NCBI GenBank assembly: GCA_910584715.1
Contig: CAJUAN010000044.1
Location: forward strand, 1 to 17,604
Reading direction: 5' to 3'
Source: an uncultured Oscillospiraceae bacterium
GTDB lineage: Bacteria; Bacillota; Clostridia; Oscillospirales; Ruminococcaceae
Length of the DNA: 17,604 bases
Below are positions 1 through 7,460 of the stretch, piece after piece. Numbering within the stretch: the stretch's first letter is position 1; each line of letters begins with the position of its first letter. Both the position numbers and the translations under genes were made by a program. The notes under the pieces were generated by a model. That model was not told where the DNA came from. It searched no databases and saw only the letters and a program-made list of their open reading frames with translations.

Positions 1-98
1 GGAGAAGCCGAGATTCTTCGGCAAGCCTCAGAATGACGAGGCGCAAAAAAGCCTTCCCCCTCGGGGGAAGGTGGACGCGGAGCGGACGGATGAGGGGA
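1..98. repeat. Hairpin-repeat cluster 1 (modules A and B)
   Basis: The window opens inside a repeat. Bases 1-9 are the end of a B module (right arm of a GGAGAAGC stem). An A module follows at about 12-37, with outer stem ATTCT/AGAAT and inner stem GGC/GCC. At 51-98 a B module lies in reverse orientation: a CCTTCCCC/GGGGAAGG hairpin, then a degenerate second stem with two mismatched pairs, then GATGAGGGG. The same modules recur in four other gaps of this window. The cluster ends just upstream of the first gene and is non-coding. No promoter is clear between it and the gene at 136. Confidence 0.85.
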
Positions 99-135
99 GC
101 GGCGGTAAGGGGGCTTAATACAAGGAGGAAAAAAT

Positions 136-693
136 ATGAGAGTTAAAGACGTTGTGATTTGTGCGCTGGGCAAGCTTAACCTGCGCGAAACGGCGGAAAA
201 AATTGCTTCGGGCGGGCAGACGGACAGCTTCGAAAACGAAGCGGTGAAAACGCTTGTCTGCTGTTATAACGCGGTCGAGGACGAGTTGGCGCGGAGATAT
301 CTTCCGCTTACCGCGCGGGATAAGCTTTCTTCGCCGGACGGCGTTTACGTCTATGCGGGCTTTTCGCGCACGCCCGTAAAAATAAAGCGCGTGCTTTCGG
401 ACGGAAAGGAAATTGCGTTCACGCAGGAGGCGGACCGTTTTACCGCGGACAGCGCAAGCGTTACGGTGGAGTACTTTTACGCGCCCGAAAAAAAGAAGCT
501 TGACGATTTTTGCGAGTGCTCGGCGCAGGCGGGGGTCAACCTTATGGCGGACGGCATGGCTTCGGAATACTGCTTCATTAACGGAGAGGCGGACATGGCG
601 GACGCGTTCGAGGCGAAGTACCGCAGCGCCATAGACGCGGCGCAAAGCAAAATACGCGACAGGATACACCTGCCGCCGCGGAGATGGGTATGA
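136..693 (+). CDS. Hypothetical protein, possible phage head-tail connector-like
   Basis: A 185-residue soluble protein with no signal peptide or membrane segment. A strong AGGAGG lies 7 bases before the ATG. The N-terminal third looks helical (a valine/alanine-rich helix, then the stretch around NEAVKTLVCCYNAVEDELAR). The middle is a short beta-rich part with a GVYVYAG motif and a KIKRVLSDGKEI strand pair. The C-terminus is a helix of the type FEAKYRSAIDAAQSKIRDR. This order, a helical bundle, a small beta insert, then a long C-terminal helix, resembles head-tail connector or tail tubular A proteins of podovirus-like phages. That is inference from shape, not a recognised motif. The stop overlaps the start of the next gene (ATGA), so the two are probably translationally coupled. 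Confidence 0.7.
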   Translation: MRVKDVVICALGKLNLRETAEKIASGGQTDSFENEAVKTLVCCYNAVEDELARRYLPLTARDKLSSPDGVYVYAGFSRTPVKIKRVLSDGKEIAFTQEADRFTADSASVTVEYFYAPEKKKLDDFCECSAQAGVNLMADGMASEYCFINGEADMADAFEAKYRSAIDAAQSKIRDRIHLPPRRWV

Positions 694-1859
694 GCGGCAG
701 GGTTAAGCTCGACCTGATAAAAAACTGTCTGCCCGTTAACAGCATAATCGACAACGGCCGTATATTGCCCGCGCTTGCGCCAGTTTACCTGCGCGAAGCG
801 CCCGCGCGGATAAGGCGCGCTTTCTCTTTGGGCGGGGACGCGTTTGCGGTTTGCCGCGCGGACGGCGGCGTATACGTTTCTGCGGACGGGGGATATGAAT
901 TTCTTACCCGCACAGACGGCAATGTTTTTGCCGTTTCAGACGTTAAGGACGGTAAAAGGCGCAATCTTCTGGTTTGCGGCGATACGGCGTACGAAACCGG
1001 CGGGCAAAGCTTTTCTCTGTTAAGCGGGGTGCGGTTCATATGCGGCGCAATGTGCCGCGGCAGGCTTTTTGCTTCCGACGGAAAAAAGATTTACTGGTCG
1101 GGCGGGGGCGGCGCTGACGATTGGAGCGGCGGAATTTACGGCGCGGGCAGTCTTATACCCGACCCGTGGCGCGGTGAAATTTGCAATATCGTCGGCTTCC
1201 GCGGAAAAATAGCCGTCGTCGCGGAGAACGGAATTACGGCGGTTTCCGCCTCGGGCGCGCCCGAAAAATTTACGGTGGAAAGCGCGCAAACGGACGCGGA
1301 CGGCATTTTGCCCGACACCGCCGCCGTTGCCGCGGGGGAGCTGTTTTTCTTTACGCGGTCGGGACTGAAAAGCTTTGACGGGACGCGGATAAAGTCAATA
1401 GTTCACCGCTGCGGGGAGGATATTTTTTCGCCGTGCGGCGCGTGCGGCTTCGGGGATAAGTATTTTGCCGTGTGCGGGTCGGAAAAGCTGGGGCGGGCGG
1501 TATTTTGTTACGACGCCGGCACAAACGAAAGCTATCTTGCGGACGTTGCGGCGGAGGCGGTCTGCGCGAACGGCGGCATTTACGCGTTTGCGGACGGCGG
1601 CATGTACCGTCTGGAACGCGGCTCGGGTGCGCGGGCGTTTGCGGGGGGAAGCTTCGGTTGCGGCGGAAAAAAAATTCTGCTGTCGCTTGCCGCGGCGGGC
1701 GCGGAAAGGGCGGTTGTGACGGGCGGCGGAAAAGAGCACGAATTTTCGCTTGCGGGCGGGGCGGCGTTTCCCAGATTCTCCGCGGAAAACATAACCGTGG
1801 AAATTTCGGGCGGGGGCGCGATAGAAAACGCCGTTGCGGAGGTGTGCCGTGGAGTATGA
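690..1859 (+). CDS. Hypothetical protein with beta-propeller-like repeats
   Basis: A 389-residue protein when started at the second ATG (690). That start gives the classical ATGA overlap with the preceding stop and leaves GGAG about 6 bases upstream. The ATG at 684 has its GGAG directly abutting and is less likely. The sequence is rich in Gly, Ala and Cys and shows short repeated beta-strand units of the kind FAVCRADGGVYVSADGG, KIAVVAENGITAVSASG, ELFFFTRSGLKSFDG and GGIYAFADGGMYRL. These look like blades of a beta-propeller. No signal peptide or catalytic motif is visible. The position behind a connector-like gene recalls tail tubular B or nozzle proteins of T7-like phages, but this is inference. 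A cytoplasmic scaffold is an alternative. Its end overlaps the third gene by 11 bases. Confidence 0.7.
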   Translation: MSGRVKLDLIKNCLPVNSIIDNGRILPALAPVYLREAPARIRRAFSLGGDAFAVCRADGGVYVSADGGYEFLTRTDGNVFAVSDVKDGKRRNLLVCGDTAYETGGQSFSLLSGVRFICGAMCRGRLFASDGKKIYWSGGGGADDWSGGIYGAGSLIPDPWRGEICNIVGFRGKIAVVAENGITAVSASGAPEKFTVESAQTDADGILPDTAAVAAGELFFFTRSGLKSFDGTRIKSIVHRCGEDIFSPCGACGFGDKYFAVCGSEKLGRAVFCYDAGTNESYLADVAAEAVCANGGIYAFADGGMYRLERGSGARAFAGGSFGCGGKKILLSLAAAGAERAVVTGGGKEHEFSLAGGAAFPRFSAENITVEISGGGAIENAVAEVCRGV

Positions 1860-2334
1860 TATTATAGATATTCCGCAGGAGGAGTACGGGCGGCTTTCCT
1901 CCGCGCAGATAAAACTTCTGCGTGCGGCGCAGGGCAAAAAAAATACGCTCGCGCGCGAGGCGGAGGAAAAGGTGCGGGAGTTTGCGTTTGCCGCAAGCGC
2001 ACGGGGAACGCATTACTCCACGCTTGCAGGCGACGCGCGGACGGAAATTTACGCGCGGCTGGACTACGACGTCGCCGTGCTTGCCGACAACCTTATTTAC
2101 GACATGAGTCTGGTTCCGTCGGAGGAGCCGCCGCCCGCGACCGGCGACGGGTACGTGGTGGATTACACCCTTTCGTACAGCGCGCGCTACGTCGCGGTGA
2201 GGAACTATTACATGACGGTAGAGGACCCCAAGCAAAGGCTTGCCCTTTTTGCCGCGGACGAAACCGCGAAAAAATATCTTGCGGGGTATTATTCCGCACT
2301 GTATAACGTGCTGTCTGCGTATGCGGGGGAGTGA
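1849..2334 (+). CDS. Hypothetical small helical protein, third gene of the coupled trio
   Basis: A 161-residue protein when started at GTG 1849, which has GCGGAGG 6-7 bases upstream. A TTG at 1834 would add five residues but lacks a suitable ribosome site. The reading frame overlaps the previous gene by 11 bases, a strong sign of coupling. The protein looks mostly alpha-helical and charged: an N-terminal helix around QIKLLRAAQGKKNTLAREAEEK, a central acidic and proline-rich part (SEEPPPATGDG) and a Tyr-rich C-terminus (AGYYSALYNVLSAYAGE). I do not recognise the family. It is the last gene before a long repeat cluster, so the trio ends here with no intrinsic terminator visible. Confidence 0.65.
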   Translation: MEYDIIDIPQEEYGRLSSAQIKLLRAAQGKKNTLAREAEEKVREFAFAASARGTHYSTLAGDARTEIYARLDYDVAVLADNLIYDMSLVPSEEPPPATGDGYVVDYTLSYSARYVAVRNYYMTVEDPKQRLALFAADETAKKYLAGYYSALYNVLSAYAGE

Positions 2335-2340
2335 GCGGTT

Positions 2341-2686
2341 TGCGGCTGTCGCCCCTTCGTCGGTCACTGCGTGGCGGTTTTAATAAGGAGGGGTGACCCC
2401 TCGTCGGTCGGTGCGTGGCGGTTTTAAAAAGGAGAGGTGACCCCTCATCAGTCACTGCGTGACAGCTTCTCCCGAGGGAGAAGCCTGAGATTCTTCGGCA
2501 AGCCTCAGAATGACAAGGTGGGGGAATGACAGCAAAACGTCATACTGAGCGTCAGCGAAGTATCTGAAAGATTGCCAACTTCGTTTTGCACTGCTTTATT
2601 GAAAAGATGCTTCGCGTTGCTCAGAATGACAATGGGGGGCCCCTCATCCGTCCGCTTCGCGGACACCTTCCCCCCGAGGGGAAGGC
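2341..2686. repeat. Hairpin-repeat cluster 2 (modules B, A, C)
   Basis: Fills most of the gap between 2334 and 2869. It holds two degenerate B-like units (about 2349-2392 and 2393-2435) in which the second stem is kept or wobble-paired but the third hairpin is lost. A full B module follows at 2436-2485 (stem GTCAC/GTGAC, then GCTTCTCCC/GGGAGAAGC). Next are an A module at 2489-2514, a reversed A module at 2539-2564 (outer stem ATACT/AGTAT), a C module at 2570-2615 joined to a partial A ending at 2630, and another B module at 2640-2686 whose stem is GTCCGC/GCGGAC. No gene is supported here. Confidence 0.85.
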
Positions 2687-2698
2687 TGAGGGTGCGTT

Positions 2699-2815
2699 AG
2701 GATTGGGGGTAGGATTGGGAGTATGGGTAGGAGTAGTAACAGGAGTAGGAGTAGGAGCAGGAGCAGGAGCGGGAGCGGGAGTAGGAGTAGGGGCAGGAGC
2801 GGGAGCGGGGGAAAA
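2699..2815 (+). repeat. Purine-rich GGAGNN hexamer tract
   Basis: About 115 bases of imperfect hexamers of the form GGAGTA, GGAGCA and GGAGCG, with very few pyrimidines on the plus strand. It begins right after the last B module and ends about 15 bases before the promoter of the methyltransferase gene. In one frame it would encode a Gly-Val/Gly-Ala run, but that frame begins in repeat DNA and lacks a ribosome site. It looks like a simple-sequence expansion. Confidence 0.8.
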
Positions 2816-2830
2816 GGGTATTTAAATTAC

Positions 2831-2859
2831 TTTACTTTTATGCTGTGTTTTGATATAAT
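2831..2859 (+). promoter_or_regulatory. Sigma-A promoter of the RNA-modification operon
   Basis: TTTACT at 2831-2836, a 17-base spacer, then a perfect TATAAT at 2854-2859 preceded by TG (extended -10). Transcription should begin near 2866, only about three bases before the ATG at 2869. Confidence 0.75.
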
Positions 2860-2868
2860 TCTTTTCAT

Positions 2869-3735
2869 ATGAAAACCGCCGACGACTGGAAAGAATATAA
2901 AATATTGGCTACCGCCAACGGTATGAAGAAGGAAAACTGGAACGGCGTAGTTTTGCTCCGTCCCGACCCGCAGGTAATTTGGCAGGGCGCGGATTTGGAT
3001 ACTTCCGACGTTAACGCCGTCTACCGCCGCAGCGACAGGGGCGGCGGATACTGGGACGTGAAAAAGCAGTTCCCGCCGGAGTGGGTAATCGCCTATAAAG
3101 ATTTGCGTTTCAAAGTCAAGCCTATGGGCTTCAAGCACACGGGGCTTTTCCCCGAGCAGGCGGTGAATTGGGACGCAATGCGTTCCTTAATAGAAAACGC
3201 CAAAAAGCGCGACCCCGAAAGGGAAATTAAAATTTTAAACCTTTTTGCGTATACGGGCGGGGCTTCCGTCGCGTGCGCCAAGTCGGGCGCGCTGGTCACG
3301 CACGTGGACGCGGCGCGCGGCATGGTGGAGCGCGCCGGCGAGAACGCAAGGCTTTCCGGCATAGAGGGCGGCATACGCTACATAGTGGACGACTGCATGA
3401 AGTTCGTCGCGCGCGAGCAGCGCAGGGGCAACCGCTACGACGCGGTTATTATGGACCCGCCCAGCTACGGAAGGGGTCCCAACGGCGAAATGTGGAAGAT
3501 TGAGGATAATTTGTACAAAATTGTCGAAATTTGTACAAAATTATTGAAGGAGAGGCCTCTTTTCTTTCTTATCAACAGTTATACGACGGGTTTACAGCCC
3601 GAGGCGCTGAAAAATATTTTAAAGCTTACGCTTAAAGACTTCGACGGAGAGGTTGAGGCTTACGAAGTGGGCATACCTACCGCGGAGGGTATAAACCTGC
3701 CGTGCGGGGCGAGCGGAATGTTTTTAGGAAGGTAA
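2869..3735 (+). CDS. Class I SAM-dependent methyltransferase (RlmI/COG1092-like, no PUA domain)
   Basis: A 288-residue Rossmann-fold methyltransferase, probably acting on rRNA. The SAM-binding motif I is LNLFAYTGGASVACAKSG (residues 123-140), the acidic loop is HVDAARG (145-151), and the substrate loop is MDPPSYGRG (195-203). These are hallmarks of the Methyltrans_SAM family that includes RlmI. The usual RlmI length is near 390 with an N-terminal PUA domain; here an about 80-residue N-terminus starting WKEYKILATANG replaces it, so the RNA target cannot be named. No Shine-Dalgarno precedes the ATG, and the promoter places the start almost at the transcript's 5' end. The next in-frame ATG (2923) also lacks one. 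The pseudouridine synthase begins 3 bases after the stop, so the two form an RNA-modification operon. Confidence 0.88.
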   Translation: MKTADDWKEYKILATANGMKKENWNGVVLLRPDPQVIWQGADLDTSDVNAVYRRSDRGGGYWDVKKQFPPEWVIAYKDLRFKVKPMGFKHTGLFPEQAVNWDAMRSLIENAKKRDPEREIKILNLFAYTGGASVACAKSGALVTHVDAARGMVERAGENARLSGIEGGIRYIVDDCMKFVAREQRRGNRYDAVIMDPPSYGRGPNGEMWKIEDNLYKIVEICTKLLKERPLFFLINSYTTGLQPEALKNILKLTLKDFDGEVEAYEVGIPTAEGINLPCGASGMFLGR

Positions 3736-3738
3736 TTT

Positions 3739-4428
3739 ATGCAGGAAAACGAGCTTGTTATTTTACACGAGGACAACCATGTCCTTGTTGTGCTTAAACC
3801 GCAGAACGAGCCCTGCTGTCCCGACGCTACGGGGGACGTCAACACGCTTGACAGGGTAAAAAGCTATATAAAGACGGCTTACGGCAAGGCGGGCAACGCC
3901 TATGCCGGACTTATTCACCGTCTGGACAGGCCGACCGGCGGGGTTATGGTTTTCGCCAAAACGTCAAAGGCGGCGGCAAGGCTTTCGGAACAGCTTAAAA
4001 ACAAGGGCTTTTCCAAACGGTATTACGCCGTGCTTTGCGGCGTTCCGTCCAAAAAAAAGGGGCTGCTTGAAAATTACCTGAGGAAGAACTCGGTCAACAA
4101 CTGCGTTTACGTTTGCACGCCGGCGGAGGAGGGGGCGAAGCTTGCCTCGCTCGAATACGAGATAACGGACAGCCGCGACGGTCTTGCGCTGGCGGATATA
4201 AACCTGCTTACGGGCAGGACTCACCAGATACGCGTGCAGTTTTCGGCGCTTAACTGCCCCGTTTACGGCGACATGCGCTACGGCGGCGAAAAGGCGGTTA
4301 AGGGCAAGCTTGCGCTGTGGGCGTATTCATTAAGCTTTACTCATCCCGTCACGGGGGATAAGCTCAGGTTTATGGCGGAGCCGCCCGAAGGGTTGCCCTG
4401 GGATAAGTTTGCCGTAAAATTAAAGTAA
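3739..4428 (+). CDS. RluA-family pseudouridine synthase
   Basis: A 229-residue enzyme converting uridine to pseudouridine in RNA, most likely rRNA. The catalytic motif HRLDRPTGG spans residues 60-68 with the nucleophile Asp63. Further family motifs are KRYYAVLCG (93-101), LLTGRTHQIRVQ (156-167) and CPVYGDMRYGG (173-183). There is no N-terminal S4 domain, so it is a short RluA-type protein; the exact target uridine cannot be read from sequence. GGAAGG about 8 bases upstream supports the ATG at 3739. It follows the methyltransferase by three bases and is surely co-transcribed. The gene ends in a six-base tandem repeat that provides three in-frame TAA stops (4426, 4432, 4438). No intrinsic terminator follows directly. 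Confidence 0.93.
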   Translation: MQENELVILHEDNHVLVVLKPQNEPCCPDATGDVNTLDRVKSYIKTAYGKAGNAYAGLIHRLDRPTGGVMVFAKTSKAAARLSEQLKNKGFSKRYYAVLCGVPSKKKGLLENYLRKNSVNNCVYVCTPAEEGAKLASLEYEITDSRDGLALADINLLTGRTHQIRVQFSALNCPVYGDMRYGGEKAVKGKLALWAYSLSFTHPVTGDKLRFMAEPPEGLPWDKFAVKLK

Positions 4429-4446
4429 AAGTAAAAGTAAAACAGG

Positions 4447-4475
4447 TTGACAACGTATTTTTATTATAGTAAAAT
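4447..4475 (+). promoter_or_regulatory. Near-consensus sigma-A promoter ahead of repeat cluster 3
   Basis: TTGACA at 4447-4452, exactly 17 bases, then TAAAAT at 4470-4475. The predicted start near 4482 would give a leader of about 350 bases, made of repeats, before the gene at 4836. A small GACAAT/ATTGTC hairpin lies at the predicted start. Confidence 0.7.
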
Positions 4476-4521
4476 AAAAAGACAATGCGGGATTGTCGGT
4501 ACGTCCGATAGGTCGGAATGA

Positions 4522-4794
4522 CAATGAGGTGACCCCTCATCAGTCACTGCGTGACAGCTTCTCCCGAGGGAGAAGCCTGAGATTCTTCGGCAAGCCTCGG
4601 AATGACAATGAGGTGACCCCTCATCAGTCACTGCGTGACAGCTTCCCCCCGAGGGGAAGCCCGAGATTCTTCGGCAAGCCTCAGAATGACAAATGAGTGG
4701 AGCCTCAGAATGACAATGAGGGAAGGCTTGGAATGACAATGGGGTGACCCCTCATCCGTACGCTTCGCGTACACCTTCCCCCCGAGGGGAAGGC
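4522..4794. repeat. Hairpin-repeat cluster 3 (three B and two A modules, same orientation)
   Basis: Two near-identical composite units in tandem: B 4528-4577 plus A 4581-4606, and B 4612-4661 plus A 4665-4690. A third B module at 4743-4794 has a different but fully paired stem, GTACGC/GCGTAC. Short fragments ending in GGAATGACAATGAGG surround them. An extra hairpin, ATGAGG/CCTCAT, forms where an A module runs into a B module. The cluster lies between the promoter at 4447 and the start of the 858-residue gene, so it may be transcribed as a structured leader. Reading frames through it are repeat-derived and were not called as genes. Confidence 0.88.
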
Positions 4795-4823
4795 TTGGAA
4801 TGACAATGAGGGAAGCCTATAAT
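4795..4823 (+). promoter_or_regulatory. Candidate second promoter at the repeat edge
   Basis: TTGGAA at 4795-4800, 17 bases, then a perfect TATAAT at 4818-4823. The -35 lies in the sequence that borders the B module. Its predicted start near 4830 would remove the AAGGAA ribosome site and leave about six bases before the ATG at 4836, so it may be a chance match. Confidence 0.4.
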
Positions 4824-4835
4824 AAGGAATAAGTT

Positions 4836-7412
4836 ATGAGAAAAACAGGGTTTAAAACGGGTAAATCAGGACTTAAAATTTCTATAATTTCGCTGGCGCT
4901 GGCTTTGATAGCGTCGCTGGCGGCTTTTTTCGGTATTAATTTCGTCAAGGCGCACGCTTCCGGCACGGTTACGGCAAGCGGCTCTAACGTGTTTACCGCG
5001 TCGGGCGACGCGACGGTGCTTGCCCATAAGGCGGACGAGGACAAATTTTACACCATGTTCGTGCTCGGCTTCAACGCGGATACCGTGACTTACAGGAGAA
5101 ATCTTGCCTACGTCTGGCGCGAGAGCGCGGAAAAGGAAGGGCTTTTCAACATGGAAATCGGCTTCGAGACGACTTCCTTCGACAGATATATAATAAAATT
5201 CGAGTCCCAGCAGTACAACAAGACCAAGGACAACAAAACTTCCAATTATATAATATTTTTCCCTGCGGAGGAGGGCAAGGTCAACGCCCTTATAACCGCG
5301 GACGGCGACGCGGAGCTTAAGGAAGGCGAAAGCTACGTCGCTTTGGACAAAGACAATATAACGATAGAGTTTACGGGGCGCGAAAAGGATAAATTCTCCG
5401 TAAAGGTAAGCAATAAAAACGGCGTCGGCGAGGCGGCGACGGGCGTGGAAGGCTACTTTGAAAATATCGGCGGCAATTACGCCAAGTCTTCAAACTCCAC
5501 AACCACGCCGGTGTATCCCCTTTCCTTCAAGGCGGAATTCGACAACGAGGAATCCGAAAGGGAGACCGCGCGCATGGCGCTTTACTCCCTCAACGGACAG
5601 AGCTTTATTTTAGGCTACAACAAGGTCAACGGACCGACGGCGGACGGGCTTTCCTCCTACTACACGCACGGGGATGAGTCGGGCGAATACATTAAGGTTC
5701 CGGCAGGAGCGTCGTTCGAGGAGGAGAGGGATTACTTCACCTTTACCGAGCTTAACAAAAACACCAACGACATGTACTACGGCGGCACCGTTTACGACGA
5801 CACCGCGCCTGTGCTTTGTCTCGAAAAAGATATAACCTACTTCACGCTGGGCGACGAAATAGACGTGGATTACGCCGTTATCGACGTGTTGCGTACGTCT
5901 CCGTCGGCTAAGCTGAATTATTACTTGCTTACTTACGATATGTACGTCAATGCCGGCGACGAGCCTATCGCCGACTACAACGACAAGTCGCTGTTCAAGG
6001 AAATAACCGCAACCGATAACATCATTCTCGAAACGGACACGGACAAGTATCTTCCCAACGGCGCGGAGCTGGACGGAACGAAATTCGACGCGTATACCAT
6101 AGGCGGAACTGATACGGAAGGGTATTTCAAGGCGGAAATGCTTGCCAAGGTATATATGGAGCTTACCGACGTTTCGAGCAATGCGGAAACTTCGGTCGTG
6201 TATCTCGACTGGTATGTAAACGACGGTTACAAGATTAATTTGGCGGATAAGGCGGATAACGCAAGCTTTATAGCCGTGGCTAAGGACAAGCTGGGCGCGA
6301 CGTACAACTATAACGGCGCTTACTCCATGACGTGGGAGCAGCTTAAAGACGAGTATCAGACTCAGGTAAACGAGGCGGCTAAAAATCTGTCGGCGGGTTC
6401 GTCCAGTTATATGTATCTGCCCTCGCCCGAAAAGCTTTTCGCCGACAATGCGACGCCCTATAAAGATATGCGCTACGGCATATACTTCTATCATAAGACG
6501 CAGCAGTCGAATACTTCGCTGGCGTACTCCAATCTTTCCATAAACATATCGCAGCCCGGCGAATACGTGTTCACCGTTTACGCGACGGACGCGGCAAGCA
6601 ACAACATGTACTACCTTAAAGCGCTGGAAGGCGATAAGGAAAAGGGCAAAAAGTATATCAACATCGACGGAACGGATTACGAGATTGTGGAATTCGCTTC
6701 CTCGGAAATATGGAATATGTTCAAGGACGAGGACGAGGAAGGACTTGCGGACTATCTGCCCTGGTTCCGCTTCGAGGTAGGGTACACGGGCGTAACTTTC
6801 GAGGAGACCCCCGGCTTGCAGAGCACGGCTTACGTCGGTACTAAGTACACCTCCGCATCGTTCAAAATAAACGGTATTACCGGCAGCTACGACGTGACTT
6901 ACAGGCTTTTCCTGTTCGACCGCGCGGCATACTACAACGGCGAAGGCAAGACGCTGACTTATCAGGAATTCGTAGACAATATGTCGGCGCTTTACGGCGA
7001 CGCTTCCACGCAGAAGTACTTTAAGGAAATTCCCGCCCTTGCCGATATGGAGGAAACGGACGAGGAATACGAGCTTTATAAGGACTACGGCTGGGATAAA
7101 GGCTCTACGTCGTTCACCCCGCAGGATAACAACGCGTTCTACATGATACGCGCCGAGGTTACCGACAAGCACATGGTGTCCGAGCCCGTCACGTGCGAGC
7201 TGGGCGTGGTTGCTTCCGTCACGGCGAAGTCGCTTAAAGGCGAGTCCGACTGGCTTAAAAACAACGTTGTGTCGGTTGTGCTTCTTTCGATAGCGGGCGC
7301 GGCGTTGATAGGAATTGTGCTTCTTCTCGTCATTAAACCCAAGGACAAGGGCGACATAGACGAACGCTTTGAAAACGCAAAGAAAAAGAGCGCCAAGAAG
7401 AATAAGAAGTAA
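4836..7412 (+). CDS. Large membrane-anchored extracellular protein with Ig-like features
   Basis: 858 residues. The N-terminus is basic, followed by a hydrophobic stretch (residues 14-33) and a likely signal peptidase site after AHA (41). A long acidic, Tyr/Asp/Asn-rich ectodomain follows (42-810). One hydrophobic helix (811-833) and a Lys-rich tail of 25 residues end the protein, so it should be anchored with most of its mass outside the cell. There is no LPXTG motif. Two regions look like bacterial Ig-like folds: around DDTAPVLCLEKDI (321-333) and around QPGEYVFTVYATDAASNN (573-590). No catalytic motif is seen. AAGGAA precedes the ATG by about 7 bases. It appears monocistronic, between a repeat cluster and a strong terminator. 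An adhesin or surface-layer-associated role is a guess. Confidence 0.85.
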   Translation: MRKTGFKTGKSGLKISIISLALALIASLAAFFGINFVKAHASGTVTASGSNVFTASGDATVLAHKADEDKFYTMFVLGFNADTVTYRRNLAYVWRESAEKEGLFNMEIGFETTSFDRYIIKFESQQYNKTKDNKTSNYIIFFPAEEGKVNALITADGDAELKEGESYVALDKDNITIEFTGREKDKFSVKVSNKNGVGEAATGVEGYFENIGGNYAKSSNSTTTPVYPLSFKAEFDNEESERETARMALYSLNGQSFILGYNKVNGPTADGLSSYYTHGDESGEYIKVPAGASFEEERDYFTFTELNKNTNDMYYGGTVYDDTAPVLCLEKDITYFTLGDEIDVDYAVIDVLRTSPSAKLNYYLLTYDMYVNAGDEPIADYNDKSLFKEITATDNIILETDTDKYLPNGAELDGTKFDAYTIGGTDTEGYFKAEMLAKVYMELTDVSSNAETSVVYLDWYVNDGYKINLADKADNASFIAVAKDKLGATYNYNGAYSMTWEQLKDEYQTQVNEAAKNLSAGSSSYMYLPSPEKLFADNATPYKDMRYGIYFYHKTQQSNTSLAYSNLSINISQPGEYVFTVYATDAASNNMYYLKALEGDKEKGKKYINIDGTDYEIVEFASSEIWNMFKDEDEEGLADYLPWFRFEVGYTGVTFEETPGLQSTAYVGTKYTSASFKINGITGSYDVTYRLFLFDRAAYYNGEGKTLTYQEFVDNMSALYGDASTQKYFKEIPALADMEETDEEYELYKDYGWDKGSTSFTPQDNNAFYMIRAEVTDKHMVSEPVTCELGVVASVTAKSLKGESDWLKNNVVSVVLLSIAGAALIGIVLLLVIKPKDKGDIDERFENAKKKSAKKNKK

Positions 7413-7460
7413 GTTTTGTACGAAATTAAATTGAATTTGTAAAAAATTGTAAAATTTTGT

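Noticed and set aside
1351..2367. A 338-codon minus-strand frame opposite the second and third trio genes
   Set aside because: Its product is extremely Arg/Pro-rich, as expected from reading GC-rich genes backwards. The plus-strand genes have ribosome sites and coupled overlaps.
2586..2825. Open frame giving a Gly-Val/Gly-Ala-repeat peptide
   Set aside because: It starts inside repeat DNA, lacks a ribosome site, and the repeated residues come directly from the GGAGNN tract.
4464..4739. Open frames in both directions through repeat cluster 3
   Set aside because: The peptides simply translate the A and B modules; the same peptides would recur at every copy and no start signals are present.
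4522..4794. CRISPR array
   Set aside because: The repeated units are adjacent composites of hairpin modules without unique spacers of uniform length, and no cas gene is near.
5610..7172. A 520-codon open frame on the minus strand opposite the surface-protein gene
   Set aside because: It is antisense to a well-supported gene with signal peptide, ribosome site and terminator. Its translation lacks recognisable motifs and its openness follows from codon bias of the sense strand.
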